A DNA stretch of 64,000 nt from Bhargavaea massiliensis (lineage in GTDB: Bacteria; Bacillota; Bacilli; Bacillales_A; Planococcaceae): positions 1 to 64,000 of the forward strand of contig NZ_JAHBCJ010000004.1 of the NCBI RefSeq assembly GCF_018390575.1, written 5' to 3'. Position numbers and translations under genes: made by a program. Under the pieces are notes generated by a model, which made no database searches, was not told where the DNA came from, and saw only the letters and a list, made by a program, of their open reading frames with translations. This document shows positions 37,577-47,185 of the stretch, one piece after another (position 1 is the stretch's first letter; each line of letters opens with the position of its first letter).

Positions 37577-38506
37577 TTGAGAAAGATTATTGTCGGTTCA
37601 AGACGTTCCAATCTGGCACTTACACAGACCAACTGGTTTATCGATCAGATGAAGGCGGCAGGCGCGCCGTTTGATTTTGAAGTAAAAGAAATCGTGACGA
37701 AAGGCGACAAGATCCTGGATGTTATGCTGTCGAAAGTCGGCGGCAAGGGACTGTTCGTCAAAGAAATCGAGCAGGCGCTGATCGACAAAGAGATTGATTT
37801 TGCCGTGCACTCCATGAAGGACATGCCTGCCGAGCTTCAGGAAGGCCTGGTGGTCGGCTGTGTCCCGGAGCGGGAAGATGCGCGTGACGCCTACATTGCA
37901 AATGGCCATATCCGCCTCGAAGATCTTCCGGAAGGAGCGGTCGTCGGGACATCCAGCCTCCGTCGCAGCTCCCAGCTCCTCCTCATGCGGCCGGACCTCG
38001 AAATCAAGTGGATTCGCGGCAACATCGAAACCCGGCTGAGAAAGCTGCGCGAAGGGGAGTACGATGCCATCATCCTGGCGGCAGCAGGCCTGAACCGCAT
38101 GGGCTGGGATGAAGATCTCGTCACCCATTACCTGGAGCCGGAACAGTGCATCCCGGCTGTCGGCCAGGGCGCACTCGGCATCGAATGCCGCGCGGACGAT
38201 GAGGAGCTTCTGCGTGAACTTGCGAAAATTACCGAACCGACAACTCAACAGGCCATCACGGCGGAGCGCACGTTCCTGTCCGAGATGGACGGAAGCTGCC
38301 AGGTTCCGATCGGTGGCCACGCGGTCGTAGACGGTGGACAAATCCGCCTGACTGGCTTTGTGGCATCGCCTGATGCAGAAGATGTATTCCGAGCCACTGT
38401 CATGGACGCCGACCCGGTCAATGCCGGAAAGGAGGCGGCACGCATGCTGAAAGAGCAGGGTGCCGACGAAGTCCTCCGGAAAGTGAAGGCGGAACTCGAT
38501 GAGTGA
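37577..38506 (+). CDS. hemC: porphobilinogen deaminase
   Basis: Condenses four porphobilinogens to hydroxymethylbilane. 309 residues. [17 protein letters not shown] at the N terminus, the Asp motif [14 protein letters not shown] (about 74-87), and the dipyrromethane-bearing cysteine in [16 protein letters not shown] (about 240). TTG start at 37577 after AAAGGGTGG. It overlaps hemD by eight bases. Confidence 0.96.
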   Translation: MRKIIVGSRRSNLALTQTNWFIDQMKAAGAPFDFEVKEIVTKGDKILDVMLSKVGGKGLFVKEIEQALIDKEIDFAVHSMKDMPAELQEGLVVGCVPEREDARDAYIANGHIRLEDLPEGAVVGTSSLRRSSQLLLMRPDLEIKWIRGNIETRLRKLREGEYDAIILAAAGLNRMGWDEDLVTHYLEPEQCIPAVGQGALGIECRADDEELLRELAKITEPTTQQAITAERTFLSEMDGSCQVPIGGHAVVDGGQIRLTGFVASPDAEDVFRATVMDADPVNAGKEAARMLKEQGADEVLRKVKAELDE

Positions 38507-39263
38507 CAAGCACCCCCTTTCCGGGACGACGGTGATTTTCACCGGCACCCCAAAGGCGAAGGAAGCGGTGGCTTCCGTCCAGCTGCAGGGCGGCAATCCC
38601 GTCATTTATCCGCTCATCAAGACCGTCGAGAAAATGGTTCCGACTGACTCGCTGAGGATGCAGACCTGTGCTTCCTATGAGTGGCTGATTTTTACGAGCG
38701 CCAATGCGGTCCATTATTTCGGTCGCAAGATGGAGCAAGTTGGCCTGACAACTTCGGATATCCCTGTTAAGGTCGCGGCCGTCGGAAGCGAGACGGCCAA
38801 GGCACTTGAGGATGTCGGATTCAAGGCGGATTTTGTCCCGTCCACATTCAGTGCAGAACATTTTGTGGAAGAATTCCCGGCTGTTTCTGATGAAGAGGAG
38901 CGCTGCCTGTTCCTGAAGGGCGACCTTGCAAAAGATACAATCAAAGAAGGGCTTCCGAACGAAGTCGATGAATGGACCGTATACGAAACGGTGGACGACG
39001 AGGAAGGGATCCGAGGTGTGAAGGATCTGCTTAAAAAAGGCGGGCGGATCGCCGTGCTGTTTGCGAGCCCGTCCGCCGTCCGGGTGTTCTCGGAGCAGAT
39101 TGCAGCGGAAACCGGATGGACCGGCTTCACGATCGGCGCAATCGGCCATGTGACCGAAGAAGCACTGCTCGAAGCCGGCGCCGCAGTCCACGTCAAACCC
39201 GAACGGTACACGCTGCTCGACCTCGTCCGGGAACTAGGCAACCGAAAGGAAGGAATGTCATGA
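38499..39263 (+). CDS. hemD: uroporphyrinogen-III synthase
   Basis: Cyclises hydroxymethylbilane to uroporphyrinogen III. 254 residues, weakly conserved as usual for the family. Recognisable blocks: [32 protein letters not shown] (about 47-61), [13 protein letters not shown] and [10 protein letters not shown] (about 188). Position between hemC and hemB is decisive. The stop overlaps hemB (ATGA). Confidence 0.9.
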   Translation: MSDKHPLSGTTVIFTGTPKAKEAVASVQLQGGNPVIYPLIKTVEKMVPTDSLRMQTCASYEWLIFTSANAVHYFGRKMEQVGLTTSDIPVKVAAVGSETAKALEDVGFKADFVPSTFSAEHFVEEFPAVSDEEERCLFLKGDLAKDTIKEGLPNEVDEWTVYETVDDEEGIRGVKDLLKKGGRIAVLFASPSAVRVFSEQIAAETGWTGFTIGAIGHVTEEALLEAGAAVHVKPERYTLLDLVRELGNRKEGMS

Positions 39264-40240
39264 ACCAATTTCAGTTTGCACGTCATCGCCGCCTCCGCAA
39301 CTCCGGGGCGATGCGTTCGATGGTACGCGAAACCGTCCTGAACAAGGAAGATCTGATCTACCCGATTTTCGTGGCGGAAGGAAAAGACATCCGCACGGAA
39401 GTCAGCTCGATGCCGGGTGTCTTCAATCTGTCACTTGACCATCTCGGTGCGGAAGTGGACGAAGTGGTATCACTCGGCATCCCGGCCGTCCTCCTGTTCG
39501 GCGTGCCCGAGCACAAGGACGCGGAAGGCACAGAGGCTTATCATGACCACGGTATTGTCCAGGAGGCGACGCGTCTGATCAAGGAGCGCCATCCGGATCT
39601 GCTTGTCGTTGCCGACACTTGCCTGTGCGAGTACACCGACCATGGCCACTGCGGCCTGATTGAGGAAGGCCGGATCCTGAACGATCCGTCGCTCGACTTG
39701 CTTGCCCGCATAGCCGTCAGCCAGGCGAAAGCCGGAGCGGATATTATCGCGCCATCAAACATGATGGACGGCTTCGTCACGGTGATCCGCCATGCACTGG
39801 ACGAAGCGGGCTTTGAGCATGTGCCGATCATGTCCTATGCGGTAAAGTACGCGTCCGCCTATTATGGCCCGTTCCGCGAGGCAGCCGGGAGCACCCCGCA
39901 ATTCGGTGACCGGAAAACGTATCAGATGGACCCTGCAAACCGCCTCGAAGCGATCCGCGAAGCTCAGTCGGACATCGAGGAAGGCGCGGACATGCTGATC
40001 GTGAAGCCGTCGCTGTCTTATATGGATGTCATGCGTGAAGTCAAGGACTTCTCCGGCATGCCGGTCGTCGCCTACAACGTGAGCGGCGAGTATTCGATGA
40101 TCAAGGCTGCAGCACAAAACGGCTGGGTCGACGAGGAAAAGATCGTCATGGAAACACTGACATCGATGAAGCGCGCAGGCGCCGACATGATCATTACGTA
40201 CTTCGCAAAAGACGCGGTACGATACATGGAGGGGAACTGA
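39260..40240 (+). CDS. hemB: delta-aminolevulinic acid dehydratase
   Basis: Joins two ALA molecules into porphobilinogen. 326 residues. Zinc cysteines in [15 protein letters not shown] (about 118-132), the first Schiff-base lysine in [17 protein letters not shown] and the second in [12 protein letters not shown] (about 248). AAGGAAGGA precedes the ATG at 39260, which overlaps the hemD stop; a longer in-frame version would run through hemD. Confidence 0.96.
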   Translation: MNQFQFARHRRLRNSGAMRSMVRETVLNKEDLIYPIFVAEGKDIRTEVSSMPGVFNLSLDHLGAEVDEVVSLGIPAVLLFGVPEHKDAEGTEAYHDHGIVQEATRLIKERHPDLLVVADTCLCEYTDHGHCGLIEEGRILNDPSLDLLARIAVSQAKAGADIIAPSNMMDGFVTVIRHALDEAGFEHVPIMSYAVKYASAYYGPFREAAGSTPQFGDRKTYQMDPANRLEAIREAQSDIEEGADMLIVKPSLSYMDVMREVKDFSGMPVVAYNVSGEYSMIKAAAQNGWVDEEKIVMETLTSMKRAGADMIITYFAKDAVRYMEGN

Positions 40241-40241
40241 A

Positions 40242-41534
40242 TTGGTCCGATCGTATGAGAATTCGAAAAAAGCTTTTTCCGAAGCGATCAATCTGATGCC
40301 GGGCGGCGTCAACTCGCCGGTCCGCGCGTTTAAGGCGGTCGACATGGATCCGATTTTCATGGAAAGCGGAAAAGGCGCCGTCATCAGGGACATCGACGGA
40401 AATGACTATATCGACTATGTCCTGTCCTGGGGACCGCTCATTCACGGGCATGCCGATGATGATGTCGTCGCGGCAATCCGTGAGCAGGCAGGAAAAGGCT
40501 CAAGCTTCGGCGCATCCACTCTGGCCGAAAATGAGCTGGCGAAGATCGTCATCGACCGCGTTCCGTCGATCGAAATGGTCCGCATGGTCTCATCCGGAAC
40601 AGAAGCGACGATGAGTGCGCTCCGCGTGGCGCGAGGCGTGACCGGCCGCGACAAGATTCTGAAGTTCGAAGGCTGCTACCATGGCCACGGCGACTCGCTG
40701 CTGATCAAGGCGGGCTCCGGTGTGGCGACACTCGGACTGCCTGACAGCCCGGGTGTTCCGGCTTCGATTGCAGGCAACACGGTCACCGTTGCCTACAATG
40801 ACTTGGACGCTGTCCGCCAGGCATTCGAAAACTACGGCGAAGACATCGCCGCGGTAATCGTCGAGCCGGTTGCGGGCAACATGGGCGTCGTGCCTCCGAA
40901 AGAAGGCTTCCTGGAAGGGCTGCGCGAAGTGACCGAGCAGCACGGATCGCTCCTGATCTTCGACGAAGTCATGACCGGCTTCCGTGTCGGCTACAACAGC
41001 GGCCAGGGACTGTTCGACGTGATGCCTGACCTGACCTGTCTCGGCAAGGTCATCGGCGGCGGCCTGCCAGTCGGCGCATTCGGCGGCAGGCGTGAGATCA
41101 TGGAGCAGGTCGCACCGGCCGGCCCGATCTATCAGGCCGGAACCCTATCCGGGAACCCTCTCGCGATGGCAGCAGGTATTGCGACTCTCAGCAAACTGAC
41201 CCCTGAGTCGTACGACCACTTCAAGGCGCTCGGCGACCGTCTGGAAGCAGGCTTCCGCGAAGCGGCTGAAGAAAACAACATCCCGCACACCGTCAACCGC
41301 GCCGGCTCGATGATCGGCTACTTCCTCACAAACGAAGACGTCACCGACTTTGCAAGCGCCAAGACGTCCGACCTTGAACTGTTCGGCAAGTACTACGCCC
41401 TGATGGCGCAAGAAGGCATTTATCTGCCGCCGTCCCAGTTCGAAGGCGTCTTCATCTCCACTGCCCACACCGAGGAGCATATCGATCGCACAGTGGAAGC
41501 CTTCCACAAAGTGTTCAAACAGATGAAGCGATAA
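40242..41534 (+). CDS. hemL: glutamate-1-semialdehyde 2,1-aminomutase
   Basis: PLP/PMP enzyme that makes 5-aminolevulinate. 430 residues. [15 protein letters not shown] for phosphate binding (about 121), [13 protein letters not shown], and Schiff-base lysine in [18 protein letters not shown] (about 265). TTG start at 40242 with GGAGGGG at the end of hemB. Last gene of the operon. Confidence 0.97.
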   Translation: MVRSYENSKKAFSEAINLMPGGVNSPVRAFKAVDMDPIFMESGKGAVIRDIDGNDYIDYVLSWGPLIHGHADDDVVAAIREQAGKGSSFGASTLAENELAKIVIDRVPSIEMVRMVSSGTEATMSALRVARGVTGRDKILKFEGCYHGHGDSLLIKAGSGVATLGLPDSPGVPASIAGNTVTVAYNDLDAVRQAFENYGEDIAAVIVEPVAGNMGVVPPKEGFLEGLREVTEQHGSLLIFDEVMTGFRVGYNSGQGLFDVMPDLTCLGKVIGGGLPVGAFGGRREIMEQVAPAGPIYQAGTLSGNPLAMAAGIATLSKLTPESYDHFKALGDRLEAGFREAAEENNIPHTVNRAGSMIGYFLTNEDVTDFASAKTSDLELFGKYYALMAQEGIYLPPSQFEGVFISTAHTEEHIDRTVEAFHKVFKQMKR

Positions 41535-41545
41535 ATGGATAAGTG

Positions 41546-41573
41546 AACCGTCCCGTTATGGGGCGGTTTTTTG
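41546..41573 (+). terminator. terminator of the hem operon
   Basis: AACCGTCCC / GGGGCGGTT with loop GTTAT, followed by TTTTG. Confidence 0.85.
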
Positions 41574-41600
41574 TGTGCGGGGGAGTGGGGATTGATGTTT

Positions 41601-41750
41601 CAAGTCGGGCGTCCATATTTCAAATCGTTCATTCATCGTGCAAAGCGGGGTTCCTTATTTCAATCTGGGCATCCATGTTGAAACTGCCTGCCCCTTATTT
41701 CAGCTCGGACGTCCATGTTGCAATTCCCTCCGCCATGCTGCAAATGAACC
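41601..41750 (+). repeat. intergenic tandem repeat, locus B: 7.5 units of exactly 20 bp
   Basis: Units start at 41601, 41621, 41641 and so on to 41741. Each reads about CAA(n)TCGGGC(n)TCCAT(n)TT(T/G). No unit has an insertion or deletion, although bases vary by 30-50%. It lies just after the hemL terminator. The same CATGTTG(C/A)AA core recurs at loci A, C and D. Confidence 0.88.
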
Positions 41751-41796
41751 CCTTGACCCATCAGTCATTTATCCAAAATACATCCCACGTCTTCGC

Positions 41797-41824
41797 CATA
41801 TTAGAGCGCTCCGATGCATATATT
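41797..41824 (+). promoter_or_regulatory. sigma-E-type promoter of the SpoVID-like gene
   Basis: -35 CATATT (41797-41802), -10 CATATATT (41817-41824): ATA-N16-CATAnnnT, the sigma-E pattern. It lies 36 bases before the start codon. Confidence 0.6.
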
Positions 41825-41859
41825 GTTTTATGCGCGAACAGACAGAGGAGGAGAAGCAG

Positions 41860-42600
41860 ATGGCGATGTCGGCATGGACGATGGAGCAGACGTTCCGGTT
41901 TCCGCAGGGTTGCGGGGAGCCGGTGCGCGCAGAATCGGTGAATGTGACGCCCCAGTACACGGACGAGCATACGGAAAATGCCTACCGGCTGACCGGTATT
42001 TATCACCTGACATGCATGGCGGTATTTGATGGCGAGGGCGGTACCCCTGAGCCGGAAGGTGCGACGATGATCGAGGAAATTGACTTGGACGGAGAGACGG
42101 GCTACTTTGAGTATGCAGTCCCGCTTTATGTCGACCTTCCGTCGGAGACGGGGCAGGGTGCTTCGATCAAGACACAGGATGTACGGGCTCATGTGAATGA
42201 AGACGGGGCATTGTGTGTCACATGGAAGGTCGATTGCCTCTACGGGGACAATATGGACGATGAATCGGACGAAGCAGGCGAAGCCCCAAAGGCGGAAGTA
42301 CTTGAAACGCAGGACGAATCTTCAGTCCGCACGGAAAGCAGCAGCCACCGGTCACCACAATTTACCGCACGTGAGGAAACCGAATCTTCTTCAGTACGCG
42401 CTTCCGCCGAGCCTGAGCGCAGGCAGCCGGTGACCGCTGCCGTGACTGCGGAAAAGGAACCGCAGGCCAACGCAGAAGAGGCATCACAAAATAGCCCGGA
42501 TGAGGTAAGGGCGTTCATCGCGGGCCTGGAGGATACGTATACCGTCTTTTCCTACCCATCATATAAGATCCTTGTGAAACGCGACGCAGAGTCCGATTAA
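41860..42600 (+). CDS. SpoVID-like protein lacking a LysM domain
   Basis: 246 residues, in the spoVID position between hemL and valS. The N-terminal 130 residues follow the SpoVID head: a TFRFPQGC strand, then a TENAYRLTGIYHLT strand, an EYAVPLYVDLPSE strand and an HVNEDGALCVTWKVDCLYG strand. A Ser/Glu/Ala-rich low-complexity linker (about 130-210) follows, then a short end FIAGLEDTYTVFSYPSYKILVKRD. B. subtilis SpoVID is about twice as long and ends in LysM, used in spore-coat encasement; no LysM is recognisable here. GAGGAGGAG precedes ATG 41860. Similarity is by pattern and position, so moderate. Confidence 0.6.
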   Translation: MAMSAWTMEQTFRFPQGCGEPVRAESVNVTPQYTDEHTENAYRLTGIYHLTCMAVFDGEGGTPEPEGATMIEEIDLDGETGYFEYAVPLYVDLPSETGQGASIKTQDVRAHVNEDGALCVTWKVDCLYGDNMDDESDEAGEAPKAEVLETQDESSVRTESSSHRSPQFTAREETESSSVRASAEPERRQPVTAAVTAEKEPQANAEEASQNSPDEVRAFIAGLEDTYTVFSYPSYKILVKRDAESD

Positions 42601-42750
42601 GCAGATCAGCAGGAGGAAGTCGCCCGTCGTCGGCACGAACAGCGTGCGGATCAGCTGGAAGCAGCAGATCGGGATGACGATTGCCTTGCAATAAAAGCGG
42701 ATTTTCCGGAGGCAGGGCGGCAGAAGCCACGGATTGTAGTTCTTTCTCAT
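42559..42750 (-). CDS. 63-residue membrane protein antisense to the SpoVID-like 3' end
   Basis: Starts MRKNYNPWLLPPCLRK, then two hydrophobic segments (about 18-35 and 40-57) and a short polar end. The minus-strand ribosome site is a perfect AAAGGAGGTG seven to eight bases ahead of the ATG at 42750. Its last 42 bases overlap the 3' end of the SpoVID-like gene on the other strand. No family recognised. The excellent ribosome site and membrane-type composition argue that it is real. Confidence 0.6.
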   Translation of the reverse strand: MRKNYNPWLLPPCLRKIRFYCKAIVIPICCFQLIRTLFVPTTGDFLLLICLIGLCVAFHKDLI

Positions 42751-42770
42751 GGGGAACACCTCCTTTCGTA

Positions 42771-42799
42771 TTGACGGGCGGATGCCGGTTTTGTACAAT
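42771..42799 (+). promoter_or_regulatory. sigma-A promoter of the valS T-box leader
   Basis: TTGACG (42771-42776), 17 bases, TACAAT (42794-42799). It overlaps the region just upstream of the minus-strand 63-residue gene. Confidence 0.75.
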
Positions 42800-42805
42800 G
42801 AACGA

Positions 42806-43053
42806 AATGGATAACGATGCAGTGAACGGGAAGAGTAGGTACGGAAGTTGTCAGGAGAGAGGGAGCGGCTGGTGAAAGCTCCCGTCAGCGCCGTCCGAAG
42901 TCGCCCGTGAGCAGCCTCCGCGAACCGAGTAGCGGAGTGCCGGTCAGACGACCGTTATCGTTTCGAGCGCCGGCCGCTCCTGTTTTGCGTGCCGGAACTA
43001 AAGGTGGTACCGCGAAGTCAGCCCTTCGTCCTTTATTGGACGGAGGGTTTTTT
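42806..43053 (+). promoter_or_regulatory. T-box leader for tRNA-Val
   Basis: Stem I begins near AGAGTAGGTACGG; its 3' side holds the specifier GTC (42900-42902) in GAA-GTC-GCCCGTGAGC. The T-box AAGGTGGTACCGCG is at 43001-43014. Terminator: CCCTTCGTCC (43022-43031) / GGACGGAGGG (43038-43047) plus TTTTTT. Uncharged tRNA-Val(GAC) should stabilise the antiterminator and allow valS transcription. Confidence 0.92.
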
Positions 43054-43083
43054 GATTTCCCGGAAACAAAGGAGGAACCAGAG

Positions 43084-45738
43084 ATGGAACAGAACGGACA
43101 GCAGGAAACATCCCTGCCGACAAAGTACGATCCGCAATCGATCGAGCGCGGCAGGTATGAATGGTGGGTCAACGGCAAGTTCTTTGAAGCTCAGCCGGAA
43201 AGCGGAAAGGAGCCGTACACGATCGTCATTCCGCCGCCGAACGTTACGGGCAAGCTTCACCTCGGCCACGCCTGGGACACGACTCTCCAGGACATCCTGA
43301 TCCGCATGAAGCGCATGCAAGGCTATGACGCGCTTTGGCTGCCGGGGATGGACCATGCCGGAATCGCAACACAGGCAAAGGTCGAAGGCAAGCTGCGCGA
43401 AGAAGGAAAGAGCCGCTATGACCTCGGACGGGAAAAATTCCTTGAAGAGTCGTGGAAATGGAAAGAGGAATATGCGGGCCATATCCGCGAGCAGTGGGCA
43501 AAGCTCGGCCTTGGCCTCGACTATTCCCGCGAGCGTTTCACGCTTGATCAGGGTCTGTCGGAAGCGGTCCGCACCGTCTTCGTCAAGCTATATGAAAAAG
43601 GCCTGATCTACCGCGGCGAGTACATCATCAACTGGGATCCGCAGACGAAGACTGCACTTTCCGACATCGAGGTCATCTATAAGGACGTACAGGGCGCCTT
43701 CTATCATATGCGGTACCCGCTTGCTGATGGCACGGGGTCGATTGAAATTGCGACGACTCGTCCTGAAACGATGCTCGGGGATACGGCAGTCGCCGTCCAT
43801 CCCGAAGATGAGCGCTACAAGCACCTGATCGGCAAGACGGTCAAGCTGCCGATCGTCGGCCGCGAAATTCCGATTGTCGCAGACGATTATGTCGAGATGG
43901 ACTTTGGAAGCGGGGCGGTGAAGATCACGCCTGCCCATGACCCGAACGACTTTGAAATCGGCAACCGCCACAACCTGGAACGCGTTCTTGTCATGAACGA
44001 AGACGGTTCGATGAACGAGCGTGCCGGCAAGTACCAGGGCATGGACCGGTTCGAGTGCCGCAAGGAGATTGTGAAGGACCTGCAGGAAATGGGCGTCCTT
44101 TTTGAGATCGAAGAGCACATGCACTCTGTCGGACATTCCGAGCGGAGCGGAGCGGTCGTCGAGCCGTATCTTTCGACTCAATGGTTCGTCAAGATGGAGC
44201 CGCTTGCCGAAAAAGCAGTCGAGCTCCAGAAGGGCGAGGAGAAAGTCAACTTCGTTCCGGAGCGGTTCGAGAAGACGTACCTGAACTGGATGGAGAACAT
44301 CCGCGACTGGTGCATCTCGCGCCAGCTTTGGTGGGGCCACCAGATCCCGGCCTGGTACCATAAGGAAACCGGCGAGGTGCATGTCGGAATGGAAGCACCG
44401 GCAGATGCGGAAAACTGGAAGCAGGACGAAGATGTCCTCGACACCTGGTTCTCGTCCGCCCTCTGGCCGTTCTCGACGCTGAACTGGCCGGATGAAGACA
44501 ACGAACTGTTCAAGCGCTACTATCCGACTGATGTACTCGTGACGGGCTATGACATCATCTTCTTCTGGGTGTCCCGGATGATTTTCCAGGGCCTCGAGTT
44601 CACCGGCAAGCGTCCGTTTGATGACGTCCTGATCCACGGCCTCGTCCGCGCGGAAGACGGCCGGAAGATGTCCAAGTCGCTGGGCAACGGCGTCGACCCG
44701 ATGGATGTCATCGACCAGTACGGCGCGGACTCGCTGCGCTACTTCCTCGCGACGGGCTCGTCCCCTGGCCAGGACCTGCGCTTCTCGAATGAGAAAGTGG
44801 AATCCGTCTGGAACTTCGCGAACAAGATCTGGAACGCATCCCGGTTTGCATTGATGAACATGGATGGACTGAAGTACGAAGAAATCGATCTTTCGGGCAA
44901 AAAATCTGCCGCGGATGTGTGGATCCTCACCCGCCTGAACGAAACGATCGAGACGGTGACGAAGCTTGCCGACAAGTATGAGTTCGGCGAAGTCGGCCGC
45001 GCGCTGTACAACTTCATCTGGGATGACTTCTGCGACTGGTACATCGAGATGGCGAAACTCCCACTGTACGGGGAAGATGAAGCGGCCAAGAAAACGACCC
45101 GCTCGATCCTCGCGTACGTACTGGATAACACGATGCGCTTGCTCCACCCGTTCATGCCGTTTATTACGGAAGAAATCTGGCAGAGCCTGCCGCACGAAGG
45201 CGAGTCGATCGTCTCAGCAAAATGGCCGGTTGCGGATCCTTCGCTGTCCGATGAGCAGCGCGCAGGCGACATGAAGCACCTCATGGACGTCATCAAGGCG
45301 GTCCGCAACATCCGCGCCGAAGTGAACACGCCGATGAGCAAGAAAGTCGCGCTCGCGATCCGCACGCACGACGACGCAACACAGGCCGCACTGGAAAACA
45401 ACCGCGCGTACCTCGAGCGCTTCTGCAACCCGGAGTCACTCGACATCAGCCGCGACATGGACGCACCGGACAAATCCATGTCCGCCGTCGTCTCCGGCGC
45501 CGAACTCTTCATGCCGCTCGAAGGCCTCATCAACATCGAGGAAGAACTCGCACGGCTTGAGAAAGAGCTCGGCAAGTGGCAAGGCGAGCTGAAGCGCGTC
45601 GAAGGCAAACTCTCCAACGAACGCTTCGTCTCCAAAGCCCCGGAAACGGTCGTCGAAGAAGAACGCGCCAAGCAGAAAGACTACCAAGAAAAATACGACG
45701 CTGTGCAAAAACGCATCGCGGAACTGAAAGAGATCTGA
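43084..45738 (+). CDS. valS: valyl-tRNA synthetase
   Basis: Class I synthetase. 884 residues, near the B. subtilis length. HIGH-type motif [13 protein letters not shown] (about 52-64), CP1 editing domain ([19 protein letters not shown] near 223), KMSKS motif [14 protein letters not shown] near 523, and a C-terminal coiled coil ([25 protein letters not shown]). ATG at 43084 behind AAAGGAGGAA; the frame is open back into the T-box, which is untranslated. Confidence 0.97.
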   Translation: MEQNGQQETSLPTKYDPQSIERGRYEWWVNGKFFEAQPESGKEPYTIVIPPPNVTGKLHLGHAWDTTLQDILIRMKRMQGYDALWLPGMDHAGIATQAKVEGKLREEGKSRYDLGREKFLEESWKWKEEYAGHIREQWAKLGLGLDYSRERFTLDQGLSEAVRTVFVKLYEKGLIYRGEYIINWDPQTKTALSDIEVIYKDVQGAFYHMRYPLADGTGSIEIATTRPETMLGDTAVAVHPEDERYKHLIGKTVKLPIVGREIPIVADDYVEMDFGSGAVKITPAHDPNDFEIGNRHNLERVLVMNEDGSMNERAGKYQGMDRFECRKEIVKDLQEMGVLFEIEEHMHSVGHSERSGAVVEPYLSTQWFVKMEPLAEKAVELQKGEEKVNFVPERFEKTYLNWMENIRDWCISRQLWWGHQIPAWYHKETGEVHVGMEAPADAENWKQDEDVLDTWFSSALWPFSTLNWPDEDNELFKRYYPTDVLVTGYDIIFFWVSRMIFQGLEFTGKRPFDDVLIHGLVRAEDGRKMSKSLGNGVDPMDVIDQYGADSLRYFLATGSSPGQDLRFSNEKVESVWNFANKIWNASRFALMNMDGLKYEEIDLSGKKSAADVWILTRLNETIETVTKLADKYEFGEVGRALYNFIWDDFCDWYIEMAKLPLYGEDEAAKKTTRSILAYVLDNTMRLLHPFMPFITEEIWQSLPHEGESIVSAKWPVADPSLSDEQRAGDMKHLMDVIKAVRNIRAEVNTPMSKKVALAIRTHDDATQAALENNRAYLERFCNPESLDISRDMDAPDKSMSAVVSGAELFMPLEGLINIEEELARLEKELGKWQGELKRVEGKLSNERFVSKAPETVVEEERAKQKDYQEKYDAVQKRIAELKEI

Positions 45739-45750
45739 ATAGGAGTGAGG

Positions 45751-45780
45751 ACCCCCGTCGGCGAGCTGGCGGGGGTTTTT
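45751..45780 (+). terminator. terminator of valS
   Basis: ACCCCCG (45751-45757) / CGGGGGT (45770-45776), followed by TTTTT. Confidence 0.85.
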
Positions 45781-45812
45781 GGTGGGGGCGGGGGCTAAAA
45801 TCGAGATGAACC

Positions 45813-45909
45813 TGCAATCTCGGCGGTGCATTGTGCAGACTCACAGAGTGACCCTGCAATCTCGGCGGTCCATGATGCAGACTCGAGCGGTGAACGTGCA
45901 ATCTGATGG
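45813..45909 (+). repeat. intergenic tandem repeat, locus C: 4.6 units of exactly 21 bp
   Basis: Units start at 45813, 45834, 45855, 45876 and 45897, each with TGCA(A/G)(T/A)CT(C/G). TGCAATCTC and TGCAGACTC units alternate. It lies 33 bases past the valS terminator, in sense with valS. Confidence 0.9.
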
Positions 45910-46082
45910 AAACAGCGAATAAATTCCTGAAATGAAGGCTCAAAATTCAATTTTAACAGCTATATTTCAGGCAAAATTCAAAGATGCAAAAACCTCTTCT
46001 CAGCTGAAGAAGGACGTGCTAAGCTCAATGAAAATCCAGGAAGCGGGTGGGGAAGGTAAGCACACAGGGGGCAGCTTTACTG
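45910..46082. other. AT-rich stretch upstream of the NERD gene
   Basis: No convincing gene. TATATT at 45961 could be a -10, but no -35 is evident. An open frame from 45932 has no ribosome site. Confidence 0.3.
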
Positions 46083-47072
46083 ATGGAGTTTGCATTGGCT
46101 CAGGCCGTGGAGCGTTTGCCGGCATGGGAACCGATCCGGTCAGAAAAAGTTCAGTCACTGAACAACTTACGGGCAGGCATGGCAGGGGAGAAGCGGATAT
46201 ACGAGACCATTCTATCGGTAAAGATGCATGATGAAGCGGCAATCCTTCAGGATATGGCGCTTCCGCTTATGGCCGGCTCCACGTTCCAGATGGATTTGGT
46301 CCTTGTCGCCAAAAGCGGGATTTTACTTATAGAGTCAAAACAAATCGCGGGCAGGCTCCGGTTCCATCCAGTGCCGGCAGAACTGAGGAAGGTAGACGAA
46401 GACGGAAAGATTCAGGCGGTTTACGATTGCCCGGTCGCACAGCTGTCCGAACAGCAACAGAACTTGCATCAATGGCTCACAATGGCAGGCTATCAGGTAC
46501 CGGTTTACGGGGCGGTCGTGTTCGCCAACAATCCGGTCATCGAAGAAATCAAGCAGAACGCCCCCGTTTATAAGATGAGGGAAGTCAGAAATCTGATTAG
46601 GCGACATCTGGTGAGGCAGCCCGTAATGGATACCGGTGAGATCCGCGCATTGGAGAAGTCGATGAGATTGGATGCACGCCCCTATCTTCCATTTCCTCTT
46701 AAAGGAATCCATTCGGCAGTGGGTCGTCTGGGCCCGCTTTGTCTGTATTGCAGCGAGCCGCTACAGAGACACTCCCAAAGGAATTGGCTTTGCGCCAAAT
46801 GTAAAAGGCGTGAAAAAGATCCGGGCTTGGTGACATTGCTGGCCTGGTTCCTGCTGGTCAGAAAAACAATTAGGCCGAGGGAAGTCATGATCCTTTTGGA
46901 GCTGAAATCCCATGAGTCTGCAAGAGGTCTATTGGCCAGACTTCCATTAATCAAGATCGGAAAAGGAAAGGCAGTTGAGTATATGGCAGACTACGGTCAG
47001 TTGGCGCAATCCGATGATGTGATTAAGGTGGTGAAAGCCTGGCTTGCCGGGAAAGAAGCAATCAGGCAGTGA
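46083..47072 (+). CDS. NERD-domain protein with zinc ribbon
   Basis: 329 residues. NERD (nuclease-related) domain at about 30-145: RAGMAGEKRIYETI, then QMDLVLVAKSGILLIESKQIAG, where Asp...Glu-Ser-Lys fits the PD-(D/E)xK-like core. A zinc ribbon follows (CLYC...CAKC, about 222-245) and a basic helical C terminus that may be a winged helix. Substrate unknown. Start uncertain: ATG 46083 follows AGGGGG by 11 bases; GTG 46047 is possible. Absent at this place in B. subtilis; the repeat arrays C and D flank it. Confidence 0.72.
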   Translation: MEFALAQAVERLPAWEPIRSEKVQSLNNLRAGMAGEKRIYETILSVKMHDEAAILQDMALPLMAGSTFQMDLVLVAKSGILLIESKQIAGRLRFHPVPAELRKVDEDGKIQAVYDCPVAQLSEQQQNLHQWLTMAGYQVPVYGAVVFANNPVIEEIKQNAPVYKMREVRNLIRRHLVRQPVMDTGEIRALEKSMRLDARPYLPFPLKGIHSAVGRLGPLCLYCSEPLQRHSQRNWLCAKCKRREKDPGLVTLLAWFLLVRKTIRPREVMILLELKSHESARGLLARLPLIKIGKGKAVEYMADYGQLAQSDDVIKVVKAWLAGKEAIRQ

Positions 47073-47175
47073 GTGTTCAAGTGGCGCTGCCGAGACTGCA
47101 TGTTCCTCGGCTGAGATTGCACATTACTCGACTGAGTCTGCATGATGGCGCCCCGAGGCTGCACATCCTCATGCT
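47071..47175 (-). repeat. intergenic tandem repeat, locus D: five units of exactly 21 bp, inverted
   Basis: Units start at 47071, 47092, 47113, 47134 and 47155, each opening GAG. The four from 47092 on carry GAG(A/T/G)(C/T)TGCA, so on the minus strand they read TGCA(A/G)nCTC, the locus C core. The array begins on the NERD stop codon and ends just past the terminator of the minus-strand ATP-grasp genes, in sense with those genes. Confidence 0.88.
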
Positions 47176-47185
47176 CCCAAACACC

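Noticed and set aside
41797-41850. Translation start of the SpoVID-like gene upstream of 41860
   Set aside because: The open frame runs back through repeat array B and the promoter; only ATG 41860 has a ribosome site.
42907-43083. In-frame upstream extension of valS
   Set aside because: This region is the T-box leader, including its terminator, and ATG 43084 has AAAGGAGGAA ahead.
43588-45195. 535-residue open frame antisense to valS
   Set aside because: High GC at third positions keeps the antisense frame open; it mirrors valS codons and has no family features. The same applies to other long antisense frames over polX, hemA, hemC and lonA.
45932-46231. 99-residue open frame upstream of and overlapping the NERD gene
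   Set aside because: No ribosome site, and its second half is an out-of-frame reading of the NERD gene.
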